A stretch of 64,000 nt of DNA. It comes from Thalassotalea insulae (GTDB lineage Bacteria; Pseudomonadota; Gammaproteobacteria; Enterobacterales; Alteromonadaceae). Shown in pieces: positions 42,595 to 52,237 of the stretch. The DNA lies in contig NZ_BSST01000001.1 in assembly GCF_030161395.1 (NCBI RefSeq), forward strand, positions 3,658,001 to 3,722,000, written 5' to 3'. The translations under genes and the position numbers were made by a program. The notes beneath the pieces are model-generated. The model ran no database searches, was not told where the DNA came from, and saw nothing but the letters and a program-made list of their open reading frames with translations. Position 1 is the first letter of the stretch, and the number at the start of each line of letters is the position of its first letter.

Positions 42595-43872
42595 TTAATC
42601 GTTTATGAGTACTTGTTCGGCGGCATTGAAAATATCTGTGCCTGAAATAATGATCTGCTGACCTTCGCTTAAACCTTTGAGTATTTCGACATGACTCAGG
42701 CTTCTGGCACCTAAGCTAATGGCTGTTTTTTGTGCCAAACCATTATTGACTAAGTAAGCAAAGCGGCCGCCGCTGCTTTCTAAGAATTGACCACGCTTGA
42801 CCTGCAGTACATCCGATTTATGTTCGAGAATGATTTGAGTATTTAGCCGTTGATTTTGACGTAATTTGGCTGGTGTAGCTTGAGTAAAGCGTACCCGCCC
42901 GGTAACCTGATTGTTTAGTATTTCGGGGGAAATGGCCACCAAGCGGGCACTAAAGCCTTGCTGTTCAAATTGTACGCTGACGTCCATGCCGATAGCTAAA
43001 TCATCTGCATAGCTTTCTGGAATTTCAATTTCAATTTCATAGTGGCTTAAATCCACCACGGTAAGAATGGCCTGATTTTTACTTAAGAAGGTTTTATTGT
43101 CGGTGTTAAGGTTACCGACAATGCCATTAACTGGTGAGCGAATGGTGAGTGCATCAACCTGACGTTGCAATTCGCTGACTAGCAGCTCTTGACGGTGAAT
43201 ATCAAGCTGTAATGATTTACTATCGAAATCCAGACTTTCAATATTTAATGCCGCATCTTGTTTTGTATGTCGATGTTGTAATCTGGCATTTTCGAGCTCG
43301 TCCTGAGCTTTCTCGTAATCAATCTGGCTGATAGCATTTTTTTCATAGCCCTGATCGGCTCGGCGCTTTTCCCGTTTGGCTGAGGTCAAACGCACATCTG
43401 CTAAATCTATCGCTTTTTGGTCGATAAGATGCTGTTTTTTCGCCTGAATTTGTTGGCGTTCATAACTAGATTTTAACCCAGCAAGTATGGCTTGTTGTTG
43501 TGATAAACGACTGGTTAATTCAGGACTATCTAGGCTTGCTAAAGCCTGATCTTTTTTTACTTCGTGCCCTGCTTCTATCATTAATGTGATAGTGCCATCG
43601 GCTGGGCTGTAAACCGTCGGACTCACTGCCGCTACTACTCGGCCGAGCACTGAAATTTCGCGAGTAAAGTCACCGCGTGTTACTGTTGCTACTCGTACCC
43701 GCTCCCGAGCAATAGATTCGCTGGCTTGGCTCCAGCGACTTGCTGCCGGTGCAACTTGCCAAACAATAATAATTAATACAATGAGCGCGCTGGTAATGGT
43801 TAGCCATTGTTTCGACTTAGATTTTTTAATAATGACTTTGGTATCTTGATCACTGGTATCCCTGATCGCCAT
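42595..43872 (-). CDS. HlyD/RND-type membrane-fusion protein of the ABC exporter
   Basis: Periplasmic adaptor of 425 residues: N-terminal anchor (WLTITSALIVLIIIVWQVAP), first lipoyl half (GTITLMIEAGHEVKKDQALASLDS), a long coiled coil of about 140 residues, second lipoyl half (VNGIVGNLNTDNKTFLSKNQAILTV), then beta-barrel and membrane-proximal domains. It should bridge the ABC complex to an outer-membrane channel of the TolC type, which is not encoded here. First gene of the four-gene operon. Confidence 0.9.
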   Translation of the reverse strand: MAIRDTSDQDTKVIIKKSKSKQWLTITSALIVLIIIVWQVAPAASRWSQASESIARERVRVATVTRGDFTREISVLGRVVAAVSPTVYSPADGTITLMIEAGHEVKKDQALASLDSPELTSRLSQQQAILAGLKSSYERQQIQAKKQHLIDQKAIDLADVRLTSAKREKRRADQGYEKNAISQIDYEKAQDELENARLQHRHTKQDAALNIESLDFDSKSLQLDIHRQELLVSELQRQVDALTIRSPVNGIVGNLNTDNKTFLSKNQAILTVVDLSHYEIEIEIPESYADDLAIGMDVSVQFEQQGFSARLVAISPEILNNQVTGRVRFTQATPAKLRQNQRLNTQIILEHKSDVLQVKRGQFLESSGGRFAYLVNNGLAQKTAISLGARSLSHVEILKGLSEGQQIIISGTDIFNAAEQVLIND

Positions 43873-44039
43873 GCTTATTCCCCCGAATTAGATGATCCTT
43901 TGAACTAGTAATTAAGTCGGGGCAAGTTGAAAAAAGGTTTAAGTTTAGCGGATAAAACTTTTAGCTTTTAAATAACCTATTGTTTTATAAGTTAATTAAT
44001 TTTATGGGGCGTGCGCTATGGTAATGTTTTTAACGACAA

Positions 44040-45632
44040 TTACTTTTTGAGTAAGTGAATGAACACTAGGATAAAGGCTAATATCCAGACAGGATAGTTA
44101 CCATAACGACTATAGGGTGTCATGCCGTCGACCAATTGTACTTTGGTCGTTAGCACCGCCTGTTGAAATTGAGCTAATTGCTCTGTGATTTGACCGCGAT
44201 GATCAGTGACTGCCGTGACGCCATTATTGGTTGCTCTTAATAGCGGGCGACCAAATTCCAGCGCGCGCATTCGGGCGATTTCCATATGTTGATGTGGGCC
44301 GTGAGAGTTACCAAACCAGGCATCATTACTGACAGTTAATAATATGTTGCTATTATTGGAAAAGTTAGCAGCTAATTGCTCAGTAAAGGCAATTTCAAAA
44401 CAGATCAATGGCAGTAAATGAATATCATTAGCGACTAAATTTGGTTGCTGATAATTGCCTCGGGTAAAAGAAGACATTGGCAGATTAAAAATTGGGGCTA
44501 GTGGTCTTAATAAATCGCCAAAGGGGACAAACTCACCAATAGGTAGCAGGTGATTTTTGTTATAGCGGTTGCTATGGTTGTAATAATAGCTGCCGTTGTC
44601 GTCTTCCTGATGTTTTTTACCTAGTACGATTAGAGAGTTAAAATATTCTCTGGATTCAAAATTATAATTAATAATACCGGTAATAATTGCGGCATGATTA
44701 ATGGCGGCAGACTTATCGGCGATTTCCAGAAACTCCTGAGTGGTACTCATGGTTTCTATTGCCGGAATTGCAGATTCAGGCCAGATGATTAAACTGGCGT
44801 CATAGTTTACCCGGGTTAAATCGAGATATTTTAACATCGTGGGCCATTGTTGCTCGGGCTGCCATTTTATTGATTGTTCAATATTTCCCTGAACGAGGGC
44901 GGTGGTAATGGTTTCACCGGTCGGTTTGACCCATTGCTGCTGCTGACAAATAAAACTAGCCCCGGCAATAAATAAAATAGCCACTATTGAGGATTTTAAT
45001 TGTTGCTTCATAGCTAAATTGGCAACAGCGCTGGTAATTAGCAATAGGCAAAAGGTGATACCAACTTCGCCAATCACTGGCCCCAGCGAGGCTAGTGGGC
45101 CGTTTATCTGGCTGTATCCTAACGAAAGCCAGGGAAAGCCCGTGAGCATGATAGAGCGTAAATATTCCGTTAATAACCAGAACGTTGAAAACAGCCACGT
45201 TATCTGAGTTAACGGTTTATTGAAGAGCTGTAATGATTTTGCGGTTAAATAGCCGCAAAGTGCCGGAAAAATAGCAAGGTATAAACAAAGTAATAACATC
45301 AACAGTAAAGAAGCAATTAATGGCATACCGCCAAACTCTGCGATGCTGACGTGCACCCAGCTGATGCCACTGGCAAACCAGCCAAAGCCAAAAAGAAAGC
45401 TGTGTTTTGCTAGTAATTTAGTTAAGTTTTCCTTAGGACTTGGTCGCTGCTTTTCTATTAGCTTTTCTAAATGGATAAACCAGACAGGTAAGACAATAAA
45501 TGGCAGCCACCAATGTGAAAATGGCGCATAGGCAAAGACTAAACTAAGCCCAGCACATAAGCTGAGCCAAAGAGTAGTATCTTTAAAATGGGCTTTTAAG
45601 CGCATAGCCAAGCGGGTTAATAATGCTTTCAA
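44040..45632 (-). CDS. lnt: Apolipoprotein N-acyltransferase
   Basis: Last step of lipoprotein maturation: transfers an acyl chain to the N-terminal Cys. Six or more membrane spans over residues 15-230, then a carbon-nitrogen hydrolase domain with the catalytic triad visible as Glu in IIWPESAIP, Lys in RYNKNHLLPIGEFVPFG and Cys in LLPLICFEIAF. The 530-residue length is normal. It follows ybeX by 27 nt, as in E. coli. Serves the lipoproteins seen here, such as LolB and the M2 peptidase. Confidence 0.95.
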   Translation of the reverse strand: MKALLTRLAMRLKAHFKDTTLWLSLCAGLSLVFAYAPFSHWWLPFIVLPVWFIHLEKLIEKQRPSPKENLTKLLAKHSFLFGFGWFASGISWVHVSIAEFGGMPLIASLLLMLLLCLYLAIFPALCGYLTAKSLQLFNKPLTQITWLFSTFWLLTEYLRSIMLTGFPWLSLGYSQINGPLASLGPVIGEVGITFCLLLITSAVANLAMKQQLKSSIVAILFIAGASFICQQQQWVKPTGETITTALVQGNIEQSIKWQPEQQWPTMLKYLDLTRVNYDASLIIWPESAIPAIETMSTTQEFLEIADKSAAINHAAIITGIINYNFESREYFNSLIVLGKKHQEDDNGSYYYNHSNRYNKNHLLPIGEFVPFGDLLRPLAPIFNLPMSSFTRGNYQQPNLVANDIHLLPLICFEIAFTEQLAANFSNNSNILLTVSNDAWFGNSHGPHQHMEIARMRALEFGRPLLRATNNGVTAVTDHRGQITEQLAQFQQAVLTTKVQLVDGMTPYSRYGNYPVWILAFILVFIHLLKK

Positions 45633-45659
45633 ATAATCCGTATCCGTATAACCGGTGTT

Positions 45660-46538
45660 TTAGTCTGTTGTTTTTCCGTTTATTTGAAAACCTTTCGGAA
45701 TGGCAATTTGCAACATTTGAATGCGTCGGCTATTGGCAGAGGTGATCTTAAATTCAAAATCATCTATGGCGATCTCTTCACCTTTTTTCGGCATATGACC
45801 AAATTTATGCAAAATAATGCCACCGATAGTATCGGCATCGGTTTTATCAAAATCGCAGCTAAAGTATTCATTAAAATCAGCAATTTCTGTTAGCGCTTTT
45901 ACTTGGTAGACATTGCCTGCCAAATGCTTAATGTCTTCGGCGATTTCATCATCGGTTTCATCTTCGATTTCCCCAACGATCAATTCTAAGATATCTTCAA
46001 TGGTTACAACACCCGAAACGCCACCGTATTCATCGACAACGATGGCCATATGGTAGCGCTGAGAACGAAATTCTTTCAGCAAGGGTTCTACTTTCTTACT
46101 CTCAGGTACTATGATAGCGGGGCGAATAATATCTGCTAATGTAGTCGGTTGTTGCTGTTGATTGATGTTATAGGCTAATAAATCTTTTGCCAGTAAGATC
46201 CCTTCGATATGGTCGATGTCTTCATTGACCACAGGAAAGCGTGAGTGGCCGGATTCAACAATAATTGGTAATGATTCGCTTAATGGTGCATTTATGTCTA
46301 AAGTGACCATTTGCGAGCGAGGGATCATTATGTCTCGAACACGCATATCAGATACCCCTAATACGCCTTCGATCATTTGTTTGGTTTCTGGTTTGATTAA
46401 ATCGCGATCTTTCGCATCATTTAATACTTCAACCAATTCTTCTTTATTTTGCGGCTCTCCAGTAAATATTTGAACAAGTTTATCCAATATCGTTTTATTT
46501 GCAGAGCCGTTGCTAGAGTGGGGATTGTCGTCGCTCAT
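45660..46538 (-). CDS. ybeX: CorC/YbeX CBS-domain protein
   Basis: A 292-residue cytoplasmic protein with two CBS domains (MRVRDIMIPRSQMVTLD, VVDEYGGVSGVVTIEDILELIVGEI) and a C-terminal CorC_HlyC domain (DADTIGGIILHKFGHMPKKGE). Linked to magnesium/cobalt efflux and, in E. coli, to ribosome homeostasis. Located between ybeY and lnt in the conserved cluster. Confidence 0.93.
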   Translation of the reverse strand: MSDDNPHSSNGSANKTILDKLVQIFTGEPQNKEELVEVLNDAKDRDLIKPETKQMIEGVLGVSDMRVRDIMIPRSQMVTLDINAPLSESLPIIVESGHSRFPVVNEDIDHIEGILLAKDLLAYNINQQQQPTTLADIIRPAIIVPESKKVEPLLKEFRSQRYHMAIVVDEYGGVSGVVTIEDILELIVGEIEDETDDEIAEDIKHLAGNVYQVKALTEIADFNEYFSCDFDKTDADTIGGIILHKFGHMPKKGEEIAIDDFEFKITSANSRRIQMLQIAIPKGFQINGKTTD

Positions 46539-46650
46539 GGAGCTTTTTATTTACCTTTTTTACAGTGAGTTGTTTAGTTTCTAATCAAAATCGATCGAAT
46601 TCAAGTGTTAATGACAAAATAACGCAACTAAATATGTCATAACTTAGCAC

Positions 46651-47106
46651 TTAACTGATTTGATATGGATCAGCAATGGCTAAATTTGCTAACAATTTGA
46701 TTTCTAACGCTTCCATTTCGTCGGCGTCTTCATCTGATATATGGTCATAGCCAAGTAAATGCAAGCAGCCATGTATTACCATATGTGCCCAATGATTAAG
46801 TAAAGGCTTATTTTGCTGCTGTGCTTCTTGTTCTACGATGTCTGCACAAATGACCAGATCACCAAGTAAATCAAGTTCAAGCCCTTCTGGCACTTCAAAT
46901 GGGAACGACAATACATTAGTCGGTTTATCTTTGCCGCGATATTGTTGATTAAGTGATTGGCTTTCTTCGGGACCAACCACTCTGATAGTGATTTCAAATG
47001 ACTGATTATATGCGGCTAACGCAGTATTGAGCCAAGAGTTAAATTGTGTCTCACTTGGTAAATTACTGTTGTCACAGGCAAGCTGTAAATCTAATGTAAT
47101 TGCCAT
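46651..47106 (-). CDS. ybeY: Endoribonuclease YbeY
   Basis: A 151-residue single-domain metalloprotein needed for 16S rRNA 3' maturation and ribosome quality control. The zinc motif is HMVIHGCLHLLGYDH (HxxxHxxxxxH), with the upstream conserved TNVLSFPFE. It overlaps the ybeZ stop by one base (TAATG), a translational coupling seen in the conserved ybeZYX order. Confidence 0.95.
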   Translation of the reverse strand: MAITLDLQLACDNSNLPSETQFNSWLNTALAAYNQSFEITIRVVGPEESQSLNQQYRGKDKPTNVLSFPFEVPEGLELDLLGDLVICADIVEQEAQQQNKPLLNHWAHMVIHGCLHLLGYDHISDEDADEMEALEIKLLANLAIADPYQIS

Positions 47107-48176
47107 TAGTGATGTTCATCCTTATTATTTGGTGCTTTTTGTTCGCTAGCTTGTTGTTCTTGTGCCTTTTTCTGGGCCTTTAAGCGGTTAACCTTTTGCT
47201 CATGGGCATCATAAGCTTCAACGATACGGGCGACCACAGGATGTCTGACGACATCTTTTGACTGGAAGAAATTAAAACTGACCCCGGGAATATTTTCTAA
47301 CACTTCGATGGCATGACGCAGACCTGATTTTTGTCCGCGTGGTAAGTCTACCTGAGTGACATCTCCGGTGATCACCGCGCGAGAATTAAAACCGATACGA
47401 GTTAAGAACATTTTCATCTGCTCGACCGTAGTATTTTGGCTCTCATCTAAGATGATAAAAGCGTCATTTAACGTTCGGCCACGCATATAGGCTAGTGGTG
47501 CAATTTCAATGACATTACGTTCGATTAGTTTTTCTACTTTTTCAAAGCCAAGCATCTCAAACAAGGCGTCATACAATGGACGTAAATAGGGGTCGACTTT
47601 TTGAGATAAATCACCGGGTAAAAAACCAAGTTTTTCACCCGCTTCAACCGCAGGGCGAGTCAGTAATATACGGCGGATTTCCTGACGTTCCAATGCGTCT
47701 ACGGCACAGGCAACGGCAAGATAAGTTTTCCCTGTACCTGCTACGCCAATACCAAAGCTGATGTCGTTAGTCAGTACATTTTGCACATAGGCTGACTGAT
47801 TTTTATTACGAGGTTTAATGATGCCACGTTTGGTTTTTATGGTCACCATTTGCTCATAATCAACATCAACTTTTGTCGGTGCTTGCTCTAAGACATTGGC
47901 ATCTAAAATAGCGAGATGAACCATTTCGTCGGTAATGGCTTTTGCCTTGCCTTTGATAGTTTCGGTTTCCAAGTAGAGATCTTTTAGTAATTTGATCACC
48001 GCGTTTGCGTTATTCGGCTCGCCGACAATTTTAAATTCATTACTTCGATAACTGATCTCAACGCCTAGACGACGCTCTATGGTTTTTAGATTGTCATCCA
48101 TAGGACCGCATAAATTCGCTTGTCTGGAGTTATCAACTGGCTCTAATACTAAACTGTGATTACTATTTTTACTCAA
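47106..48176 (-). CDS. ybeZ: PhoH-like ATPase YbeZ
   Basis: A 356-residue PhoH-family ATPase, partner of YbeY. N-terminal KH-like segment (residues 20-90), Walker A GVAGTGKTYLA, Walker B AFIILDESQN, then VITGDVTQVDLPRGQKSGL. The C-terminal tail is basic and Gln-rich. It follows miaB by 24 nt. Confidence 0.95.
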   Translation of the reverse strand: MSKNSNHSLVLEPVDNSRQANLCGPMDDNLKTIERRLGVEISYRSNEFKIVGEPNNANAVIKLLKDLYLETETIKGKAKAITDEMVHLAILDANVLEQAPTKVDVDYEQMVTIKTKRGIIKPRNKNQSAYVQNVLTNDISFGIGVAGTGKTYLAVACAVDALERQEIRRILLTRPAVEAGEKLGFLPGDLSQKVDPYLRPLYDALFEMLGFEKVEKLIERNVIEIAPLAYMRGRTLNDAFIILDESQNTTVEQMKMFLTRIGFNSRAVITGDVTQVDLPRGQKSGLRHAIEVLENIPGVSFNFFQSKDVVRHPVVARIVEAYDAHEQKVNRLKAQKKAQEQQASEQKAPNNKDEHH

Positions 48177-48200
48177 AAGTCTTGTCCGCTCATTGCAAAG

Positions 48201-49643
48201 TTATGGAGTGAATACACCGACACCAAGATCATCAATATTGGCAGGTTTTGCCTGATGATGACTATTAGACAATATATCTGCCGGAGAGTGCGCAATACGT
48301 AAGCCCATTTCGCTTTCCTGGCGAATTAATTCACCACGTAATGAGTTAGCGTAAACATCGGTGATTTTAACGTCAACAAATTGTCCGATCACTGAATGTG
48401 GGCCTTCAAAGTTAACGATACGATTATTTTCGGTGCGGCCTCTTAATTCCATTGGGTTTTTCTTCGACGGACCTTCTACCAGAATACGTTGTTCAGTCTC
48501 GAGCATTTGTCTGGCGATACGTAATGCCTGCTGGTTGATACGATCTTGTAATATTTGCAGACGCTGTTTTTTCACATCATCGTCAATATCATCGACCATA
48601 TCGGCTGCCGGTGTCCCCGGGCGAGCGCTGTAGATAAAGCTGAAGCTTAAATCAAAATCAACGGCTTTGATCAGATCCATTGTTGCTTCAAAGTCAGCAT
48701 CACTTTCACCTGGGAAACCCACGATAAAGTCTGATGACATGCAAATGTCCGGGCGAGCTTTACGTAATTTACGAATTTGCGATTTATATTCCAGTGCAGT
48801 ATGACCGCGTTTCATTTGCGTTAAAATACGGTCTGATCCACTTTGTACCGGTAAATGTAAATGGCTGACTAACTCAGGTACATCTTTATAGACGTCGATA
48901 ATATCATCGGTAAATTCAACCGGGTGAGAAGTGGTATAACGAATGCGGTCGATGCCATCTATTGTCGCTATTAAGCGGATTAACTCAGAAAATCGGCAGA
49001 TTGTCCCATCATGTGTATGACCTCGATATGCATTGACGTTTTGGCCAAGTAAATTGACTTCGCGTACCCCTTGCTCTGCAAGTTGTGCTATCTCATAAAG
49101 TACGTCATCAAGCGGACGACTGACTTCTTCACCTCGGGTATAGGGCACTACACAGAAAGTACAATATTTACTACAACCTTCCATAATAGAAACAAAGGCG
49201 GTTGCACCTTCGGCCTTAGGCTCTGGCAAACGGTCAAATTTTTCAATTTCTGGGAAACTAACATCAACCACTGGGTTATGCTCACCAGTGACTTGTTGGA
49301 TCATTTCCGGTAAGCGATGCAAGGTTTGTGGACCGAAGACCATGTCGACAAATGGCGCACGTTGGCGAATAGCATCTCCTTCTTGTGAAGCAACACAACC
49401 GCCAACACCAATTAACAGCTCAGGTTTGTCTTTCTTCAGGTTTTTCCAGCGCCCTAATTGATGGAATACTTTCTCTTGAGCTTTTTCACGGATAGAACAG
49501 GTATTAAGTAATATAACGTCCGCATCTTCAGCTTCTTCAGCTAACTCATAGCCATGAGTTGAATCTAAAAGTTCTGCCATTTTCTGCGAGTCATACTCGT
49601 TCATTTGACAGCCCCAAGTTTTGATATACAGCTTTTTACTCAT
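48201..49643 (-). CDS. miaB: tRNA-2-methylthio-N6-isopentenyladenosine37 synthase MiaB
   Basis: Radical-SAM methylthiotransferase acting on i6A37 of tRNAs reading UNN codons. N-terminal domain with KTWGCQMNEYDS, LNTCSIREKA and GVGGCVA cysteines for the second cluster; the radical-SAM motif is CSKYCTFCVVPYTRG; C-terminal TRAM domain. A relative of RimO at 24474. First gene of the miaB-ybeZ-ybeY-ybeX-lnt cluster. Confidence 0.96.
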   Translation of the reverse strand: MSKKLYIKTWGCQMNEYDSQKMAELLDSTHGYELAEEAEDADVILLNTCSIREKAQEKVFHQLGRWKNLKKDKPELLIGVGGCVASQEGDAIRQRAPFVDMVFGPQTLHRLPEMIQQVTGEHNPVVDVSFPEIEKFDRLPEPKAEGATAFVSIMEGCSKYCTFCVVPYTRGEEVSRPLDDVLYEIAQLAEQGVREVNLLGQNVNAYRGHTHDGTICRFSELIRLIATIDGIDRIRYTTSHPVEFTDDIIDVYKDVPELVSHLHLPVQSGSDRILTQMKRGHTALEYKSQIRKLRKARPDICMSSDFIVGFPGESDADFEATMDLIKAVDFDLSFSFIYSARPGTPAADMVDDIDDDVKKQRLQILQDRINQQALRIARQMLETEQRILVEGPSKKNPMELRGRTENNRIVNFEGPHSVIGQFVDVKITDVYANSLRGELIRQESEMGLRIAHSPADILSNSHHQAKPANIDDLGVGVFTP

Positions 49644-49801
49644 TTATTTACGCCTGATCTTATCTATGAAATTGATTCTAGTTTTTGCTAGAGAATTTTA
49701 GGGGGCGTATTTTACTCTTTCTTTTCGCTCTACGCCAGTTTATCGCGTGACTATTTGATGCTAAAAATTATTCCTATGTTATTGGAATTTTAGTAGGTAA
49801 C

Positions 49802-49870
49802 GTGAAGCAATTTGGAAAAATTTTGCTTATCTCAGTAGGAACTATCGTATTAGTTTGCTTGCTTGGTTAG
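49802..49870 (+). CDS. Possible 22-residue membrane peptide
   Basis: GTG start with AGGTAA about 3 nt upstream, sequence MKQFGKILLISVGTIVLVCL then LG and stop. It has the shape of a single-span small membrane protein or an orphan signal peptide. It ends 14 bp before the ubiF start on the same strand and may be a leader peptide. Length alone gives little certainty. Confidence 0.3.
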   Translation: MKQFGKILLISVGTIVLVCLLG

Positions 49871-49884
49871 AATAATGAGATTAG

Positions 49885-51069
49885 ATGAAAGAGCTTGTTA
49901 AGATGAAAAAATTTGATTGTGTGATTGTCGGCGGCGGTATGGTAGGAGCAGCCAGTGCGTTAGCGTTGGCGCAACTAGGGTTAACCGTTGCTGTGATTGA
50001 AAAATCTGCACCTGCCACATTTTCAAGTGACCAAGCGTTTGATTTAAGAGTGTCGGCAATATCCCTTGGCTCTCAGCATTTACTAGAGCAGCTTGGGGCT
50101 TGGCAACAATTGGTTAAGTGGCGGCTTTGTCCTTACCATCGATTAGGCGTTTGGGAGCATGATTTTGTTAATACTGAGTTTTTGGCAGATGAAATCGCAC
50201 AACCCTATCTTGGTCATATTATTGAAAATCGCTTAATTCAATTGTCGCTATGGCAGCAAATCACTGTAGAGGACAATATTACCTTATTGTGCCCTGAATC
50301 TTTGGTTAACTTTAGTCAAAACGATCAAGAAGTTATTGTGCAACTAGCTGAACAATCCATTGGTTGCAAAATATTAGTAGCTGCTGATGGCGCAAACTCA
50401 CAAGTAAGACAACTTGCTAATATTGGTATTACTGGCTGGGACTATCAGCAAGCATGTCTGTTGGTCAATGTAGAAACCGCAGCAGAGCAGCAAGATATTA
50501 CCTGGCAACAATTTACCCCAACAGGTCCTATGGCTATGTTGCCAATGCCAGGGAATCACGCGTCATTAGTGTGGTATCACCAAAAAGATGAAATTAAGCG
50601 TTTATCTCAGTTACCTCACTCTGCTTTACAGCAAGAGATCTTGAATCATTTTCCAAATCGCTTAGGGGATATTAACGTTATAGATAAAGCGAGTTTTCCA
50701 TTAACCCGGCGTCATGCCAATCAGTATCAAAAAGGTCGAGTATTACTACTCGGAGATGCTGCTCATACGATTAATCCGCTGGCAGGACAGGGCGTTAATT
50801 TAGGCTTTAAAGATGTTAAGGCATTACAAACTGTAATTGCAAAAGCAATTGGTGATGGACTCTCTTGGCATGACTCAAGCGTGTTAACGCAATATGAAAA
50901 AACACGTCGTGCTGATAATTTATTAATGATGTCGACAATGGATGCTCTATACGCAGGCTTTAGCCATCCATCACCATTAATGAAAGTGATACGAAACAGT
51001 GGTCTAGCGTTAGCTAATCAATTGCCTTGGGTAAAAAGTAAAGCATTGGCCTACGCCTGTGGTATTTAA
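49885..51069 (+). CDS. ubiF: Ubiquinone biosynthesis FAD-dependent hydroxylase, UbiF type
   Basis: Flavin monooxygenase of the UbiH/UbiF/VisC family that hydroxylates the ubiquinone ring. FAD-binding GxGxxG as IVGGGMVGAASALALA, DG motif LVAADGANSQVR and the second FAD motif GRVLLLGDAAHTINPLAGQG. The UbiF assignment rests on synteny: in E. coli ubiF also lies between miaB and the Met/Leu/Gln tRNA cluster. An internal ATG at 49903 is an alternative start; neither has a strong ribosome site. Confidence 0.88.
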   Translation: MKELVKMKKFDCVIVGGGMVGAASALALAQLGLTVAVIEKSAPATFSSDQAFDLRVSAISLGSQHLLEQLGAWQQLVKWRLCPYHRLGVWEHDFVNTEFLADEIAQPYLGHIIENRLIQLSLWQQITVEDNITLLCPESLVNFSQNDQEVIVQLAEQSIGCKILVAADGANSQVRQLANIGITGWDYQQACLLVNVETAAEQQDITWQQFTPTGPMAMLPMPGNHASLVWYHQKDEIKRLSQLPHSALQQEILNHFPNRLGDINVIDKASFPLTRRHANQYQKGRVLLLGDAAHTINPLAGQGVNLGFKDVKALQTVIAKAIGDGLSWHDSSVLTQYEKTRRADNLLMMSTMDALYAGFSHPSPLMKVIRNSGLALANQLPWVKSKALAYACGI

Positions 51070-51158
51070 GTCTCGATATAGCATATGCTAAGAGTAATAA
51101 TTTATTGTGATAAAGGTTTATAAGGTAGTTATCTGAATATAAGAGAGAATAAAGAAAG

Positions 51159-51233
51159 TGGCTGGGGTACAAGGATTTGAACCTTGGAATGACGGGATCA
51201 AAACCCGCTGCCTTACCGCTTGGCTATACCCCA
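51159..51233 (-). tRNA. tRNA-Gln (TTG)
   Basis: A 75-nt cloverleaf on the minus strand, with anticodon TTG at 51199-51201, T-loop GGTTCAAATCC and encoded CCA end. Last gene of a Met-Leu-Gln-Gln cluster and identical to the copy at 51285-51359. Confidence 0.96.
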
Positions 51234-51284
51234 ACTGGAGTTGTTACATTGTGAGACTTTCTTTTACAAGAAGTGAAAAGAAAG

Positions 51285-51359
51285 TGGCTGGGGTACAAGG
51301 ATTTGAACCTTGGAATGACGGGATCAAAACCCGCTGCCTTACCGCTTGGCTATACCCCA
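51285..51359 (-). tRNA. tRNA-Gln (TTG), second identical copy
   Basis: Same 75-nt sequence as 51159-51233, 51 bp away, with similar flanking GAAAGTGG, so a tandem duplication. Encodes CCA. Confidence 0.96.
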
Positions 51360-51399
51360 ACAATGTATCTACTTTCTTCGCAACTGATGTTGCTAGAAA

Positions 51400-51484
<85 letters not shown>

Positions 51485-51493
51485 ATTTTTCTA

Positions 51494-51570
51494 TGGTGGC
51501 TACACCGGGATTTGAACCTGGGACCCCATCATTATGAGTGATGTGCTCTAACCAACTGAGCTATGTAGCC
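51494..51570 (-). tRNA. tRNA-Met (CAT), elongator type
   Basis: A 77-nt cloverleaf beginning GGCTACATAGCTCAG, anticodon loop CTCATAA (CAT), encoded CCA. The first base pair is G-C, unlike initiator tRNA. First gene of the cluster, directly after the promoter at 51602-51630. Confidence 0.95.
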
Positions 51571-51601
51571 TTTCCAACTCGCCTCTCAGCAAGTGGCGCG
51601 T

Positions 51602-51630
51602 ATTATGCAAATCTGCTTGGGCAACGTCAA
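51602..51630 (-). promoter_or_regulatory. Promoter of the tRNA cluster
   Basis: On the minus strand: -35 TTGACG (51625-51630), exactly 17 bp spacer, -10 CATAAT (51602-51607), then a GC-rich discriminator (ACGCGCC) typical of stringently controlled stable-RNA promoters. An A/T tract lies just upstream of the -35, like an UP element. Confidence 0.85.
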
Positions 51631-51714
51631 CTGTTTTTTTTCAAAAAAATGCGACTTTTTGCCTGTTTGGCTAATCTCTCAGCAAAACGCTGCTATTATG
51701 CTCAGTTTTGAGTG

Positions 51715-52062
51715 TTATTGGATTCTTTCTTTCATGAAATTGGCAATATCAGGGGATAAACCTTCGACTTCAGCTAAATTTTCTTTTAATACAGACTTAG
51801 GTAATTTTTTTGTTAATAGCTCACCAATGTCTTTGGCTTGGCGTTTGGCAGAAAACACCATCATGTTTTGACCGTTGCAAGCGATTTCGCCATATAGCTT
51901 TCTCAATTTTAGATGATTGGTCTTTAATAACTTACGTAAACGCTTCTTATCGTCGGCAGCTATATATTCACAGATGTTTTGCGCAATATTAAACGCCTGT
52001 GCATAAGGGGTAAACAAACCGAGAGAGATAATAAGACATATTAATGGATAATATTTTTTCAT
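51715..52062 (-). CDS. DUF3718-like exported protein (first paralogue)
   Basis: A 115-residue protein: signal peptide (LICLIISLGLFTPYAQA), then a small domain with ICEYIAADDKKRLRKLLK, LRKLYGEIACNGQNMMVFSA and two conserved cysteines that may pair in the periplasm. ATG 52062 is chosen because AAAGGTGAT precedes it. It resembles DUF3718 proteins of Shewanella/Colwellia-type bacteria; function unknown. A paralogue lies 175 bp upstream. Confidence 0.8.
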   Translation of the reverse strand: MKKYYPLICLIISLGLFTPYAQAFNIAQNICEYIAADDKKRLRKLLKTNHLKLRKLYGEIACNGQNMMVFSAKRQAKDIGELLTKKLPKSVLKENLAEVEGLSPDIANFMKERIQ

Positions 52063-52189
52063 TTGATCACCTTTAATAAATTTAACGCTCTTGCTAGTAA
52101 GTGTAGGCATAGAGTTTTGGTCTTGCCTGTTTTTTATAGGATAACGCTAGAAAATTAGCTATGCGGCGATCTAGCGCAATAAAAGTGAT

Positions 52190-52226
52190 AAAGCTAGGTT
52201 AATGATTTTCTCATTAGCCTAGCTTT
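52190..52226 (-). terminator. Terminator-like hairpin after the second DUF3718-like gene
   Basis: A near-perfect 16-bp stem (AAAGCTAGG-TAATGA arm, one G-U pair) with a 5-nt loop, 11 bp after the stop of the leftward gene at 52238. The T-tract on that strand is only three bases, so termination strength is uncertain. Confidence 0.6.
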
Positions 52227-52237
52227 AAGCTCTGGGC

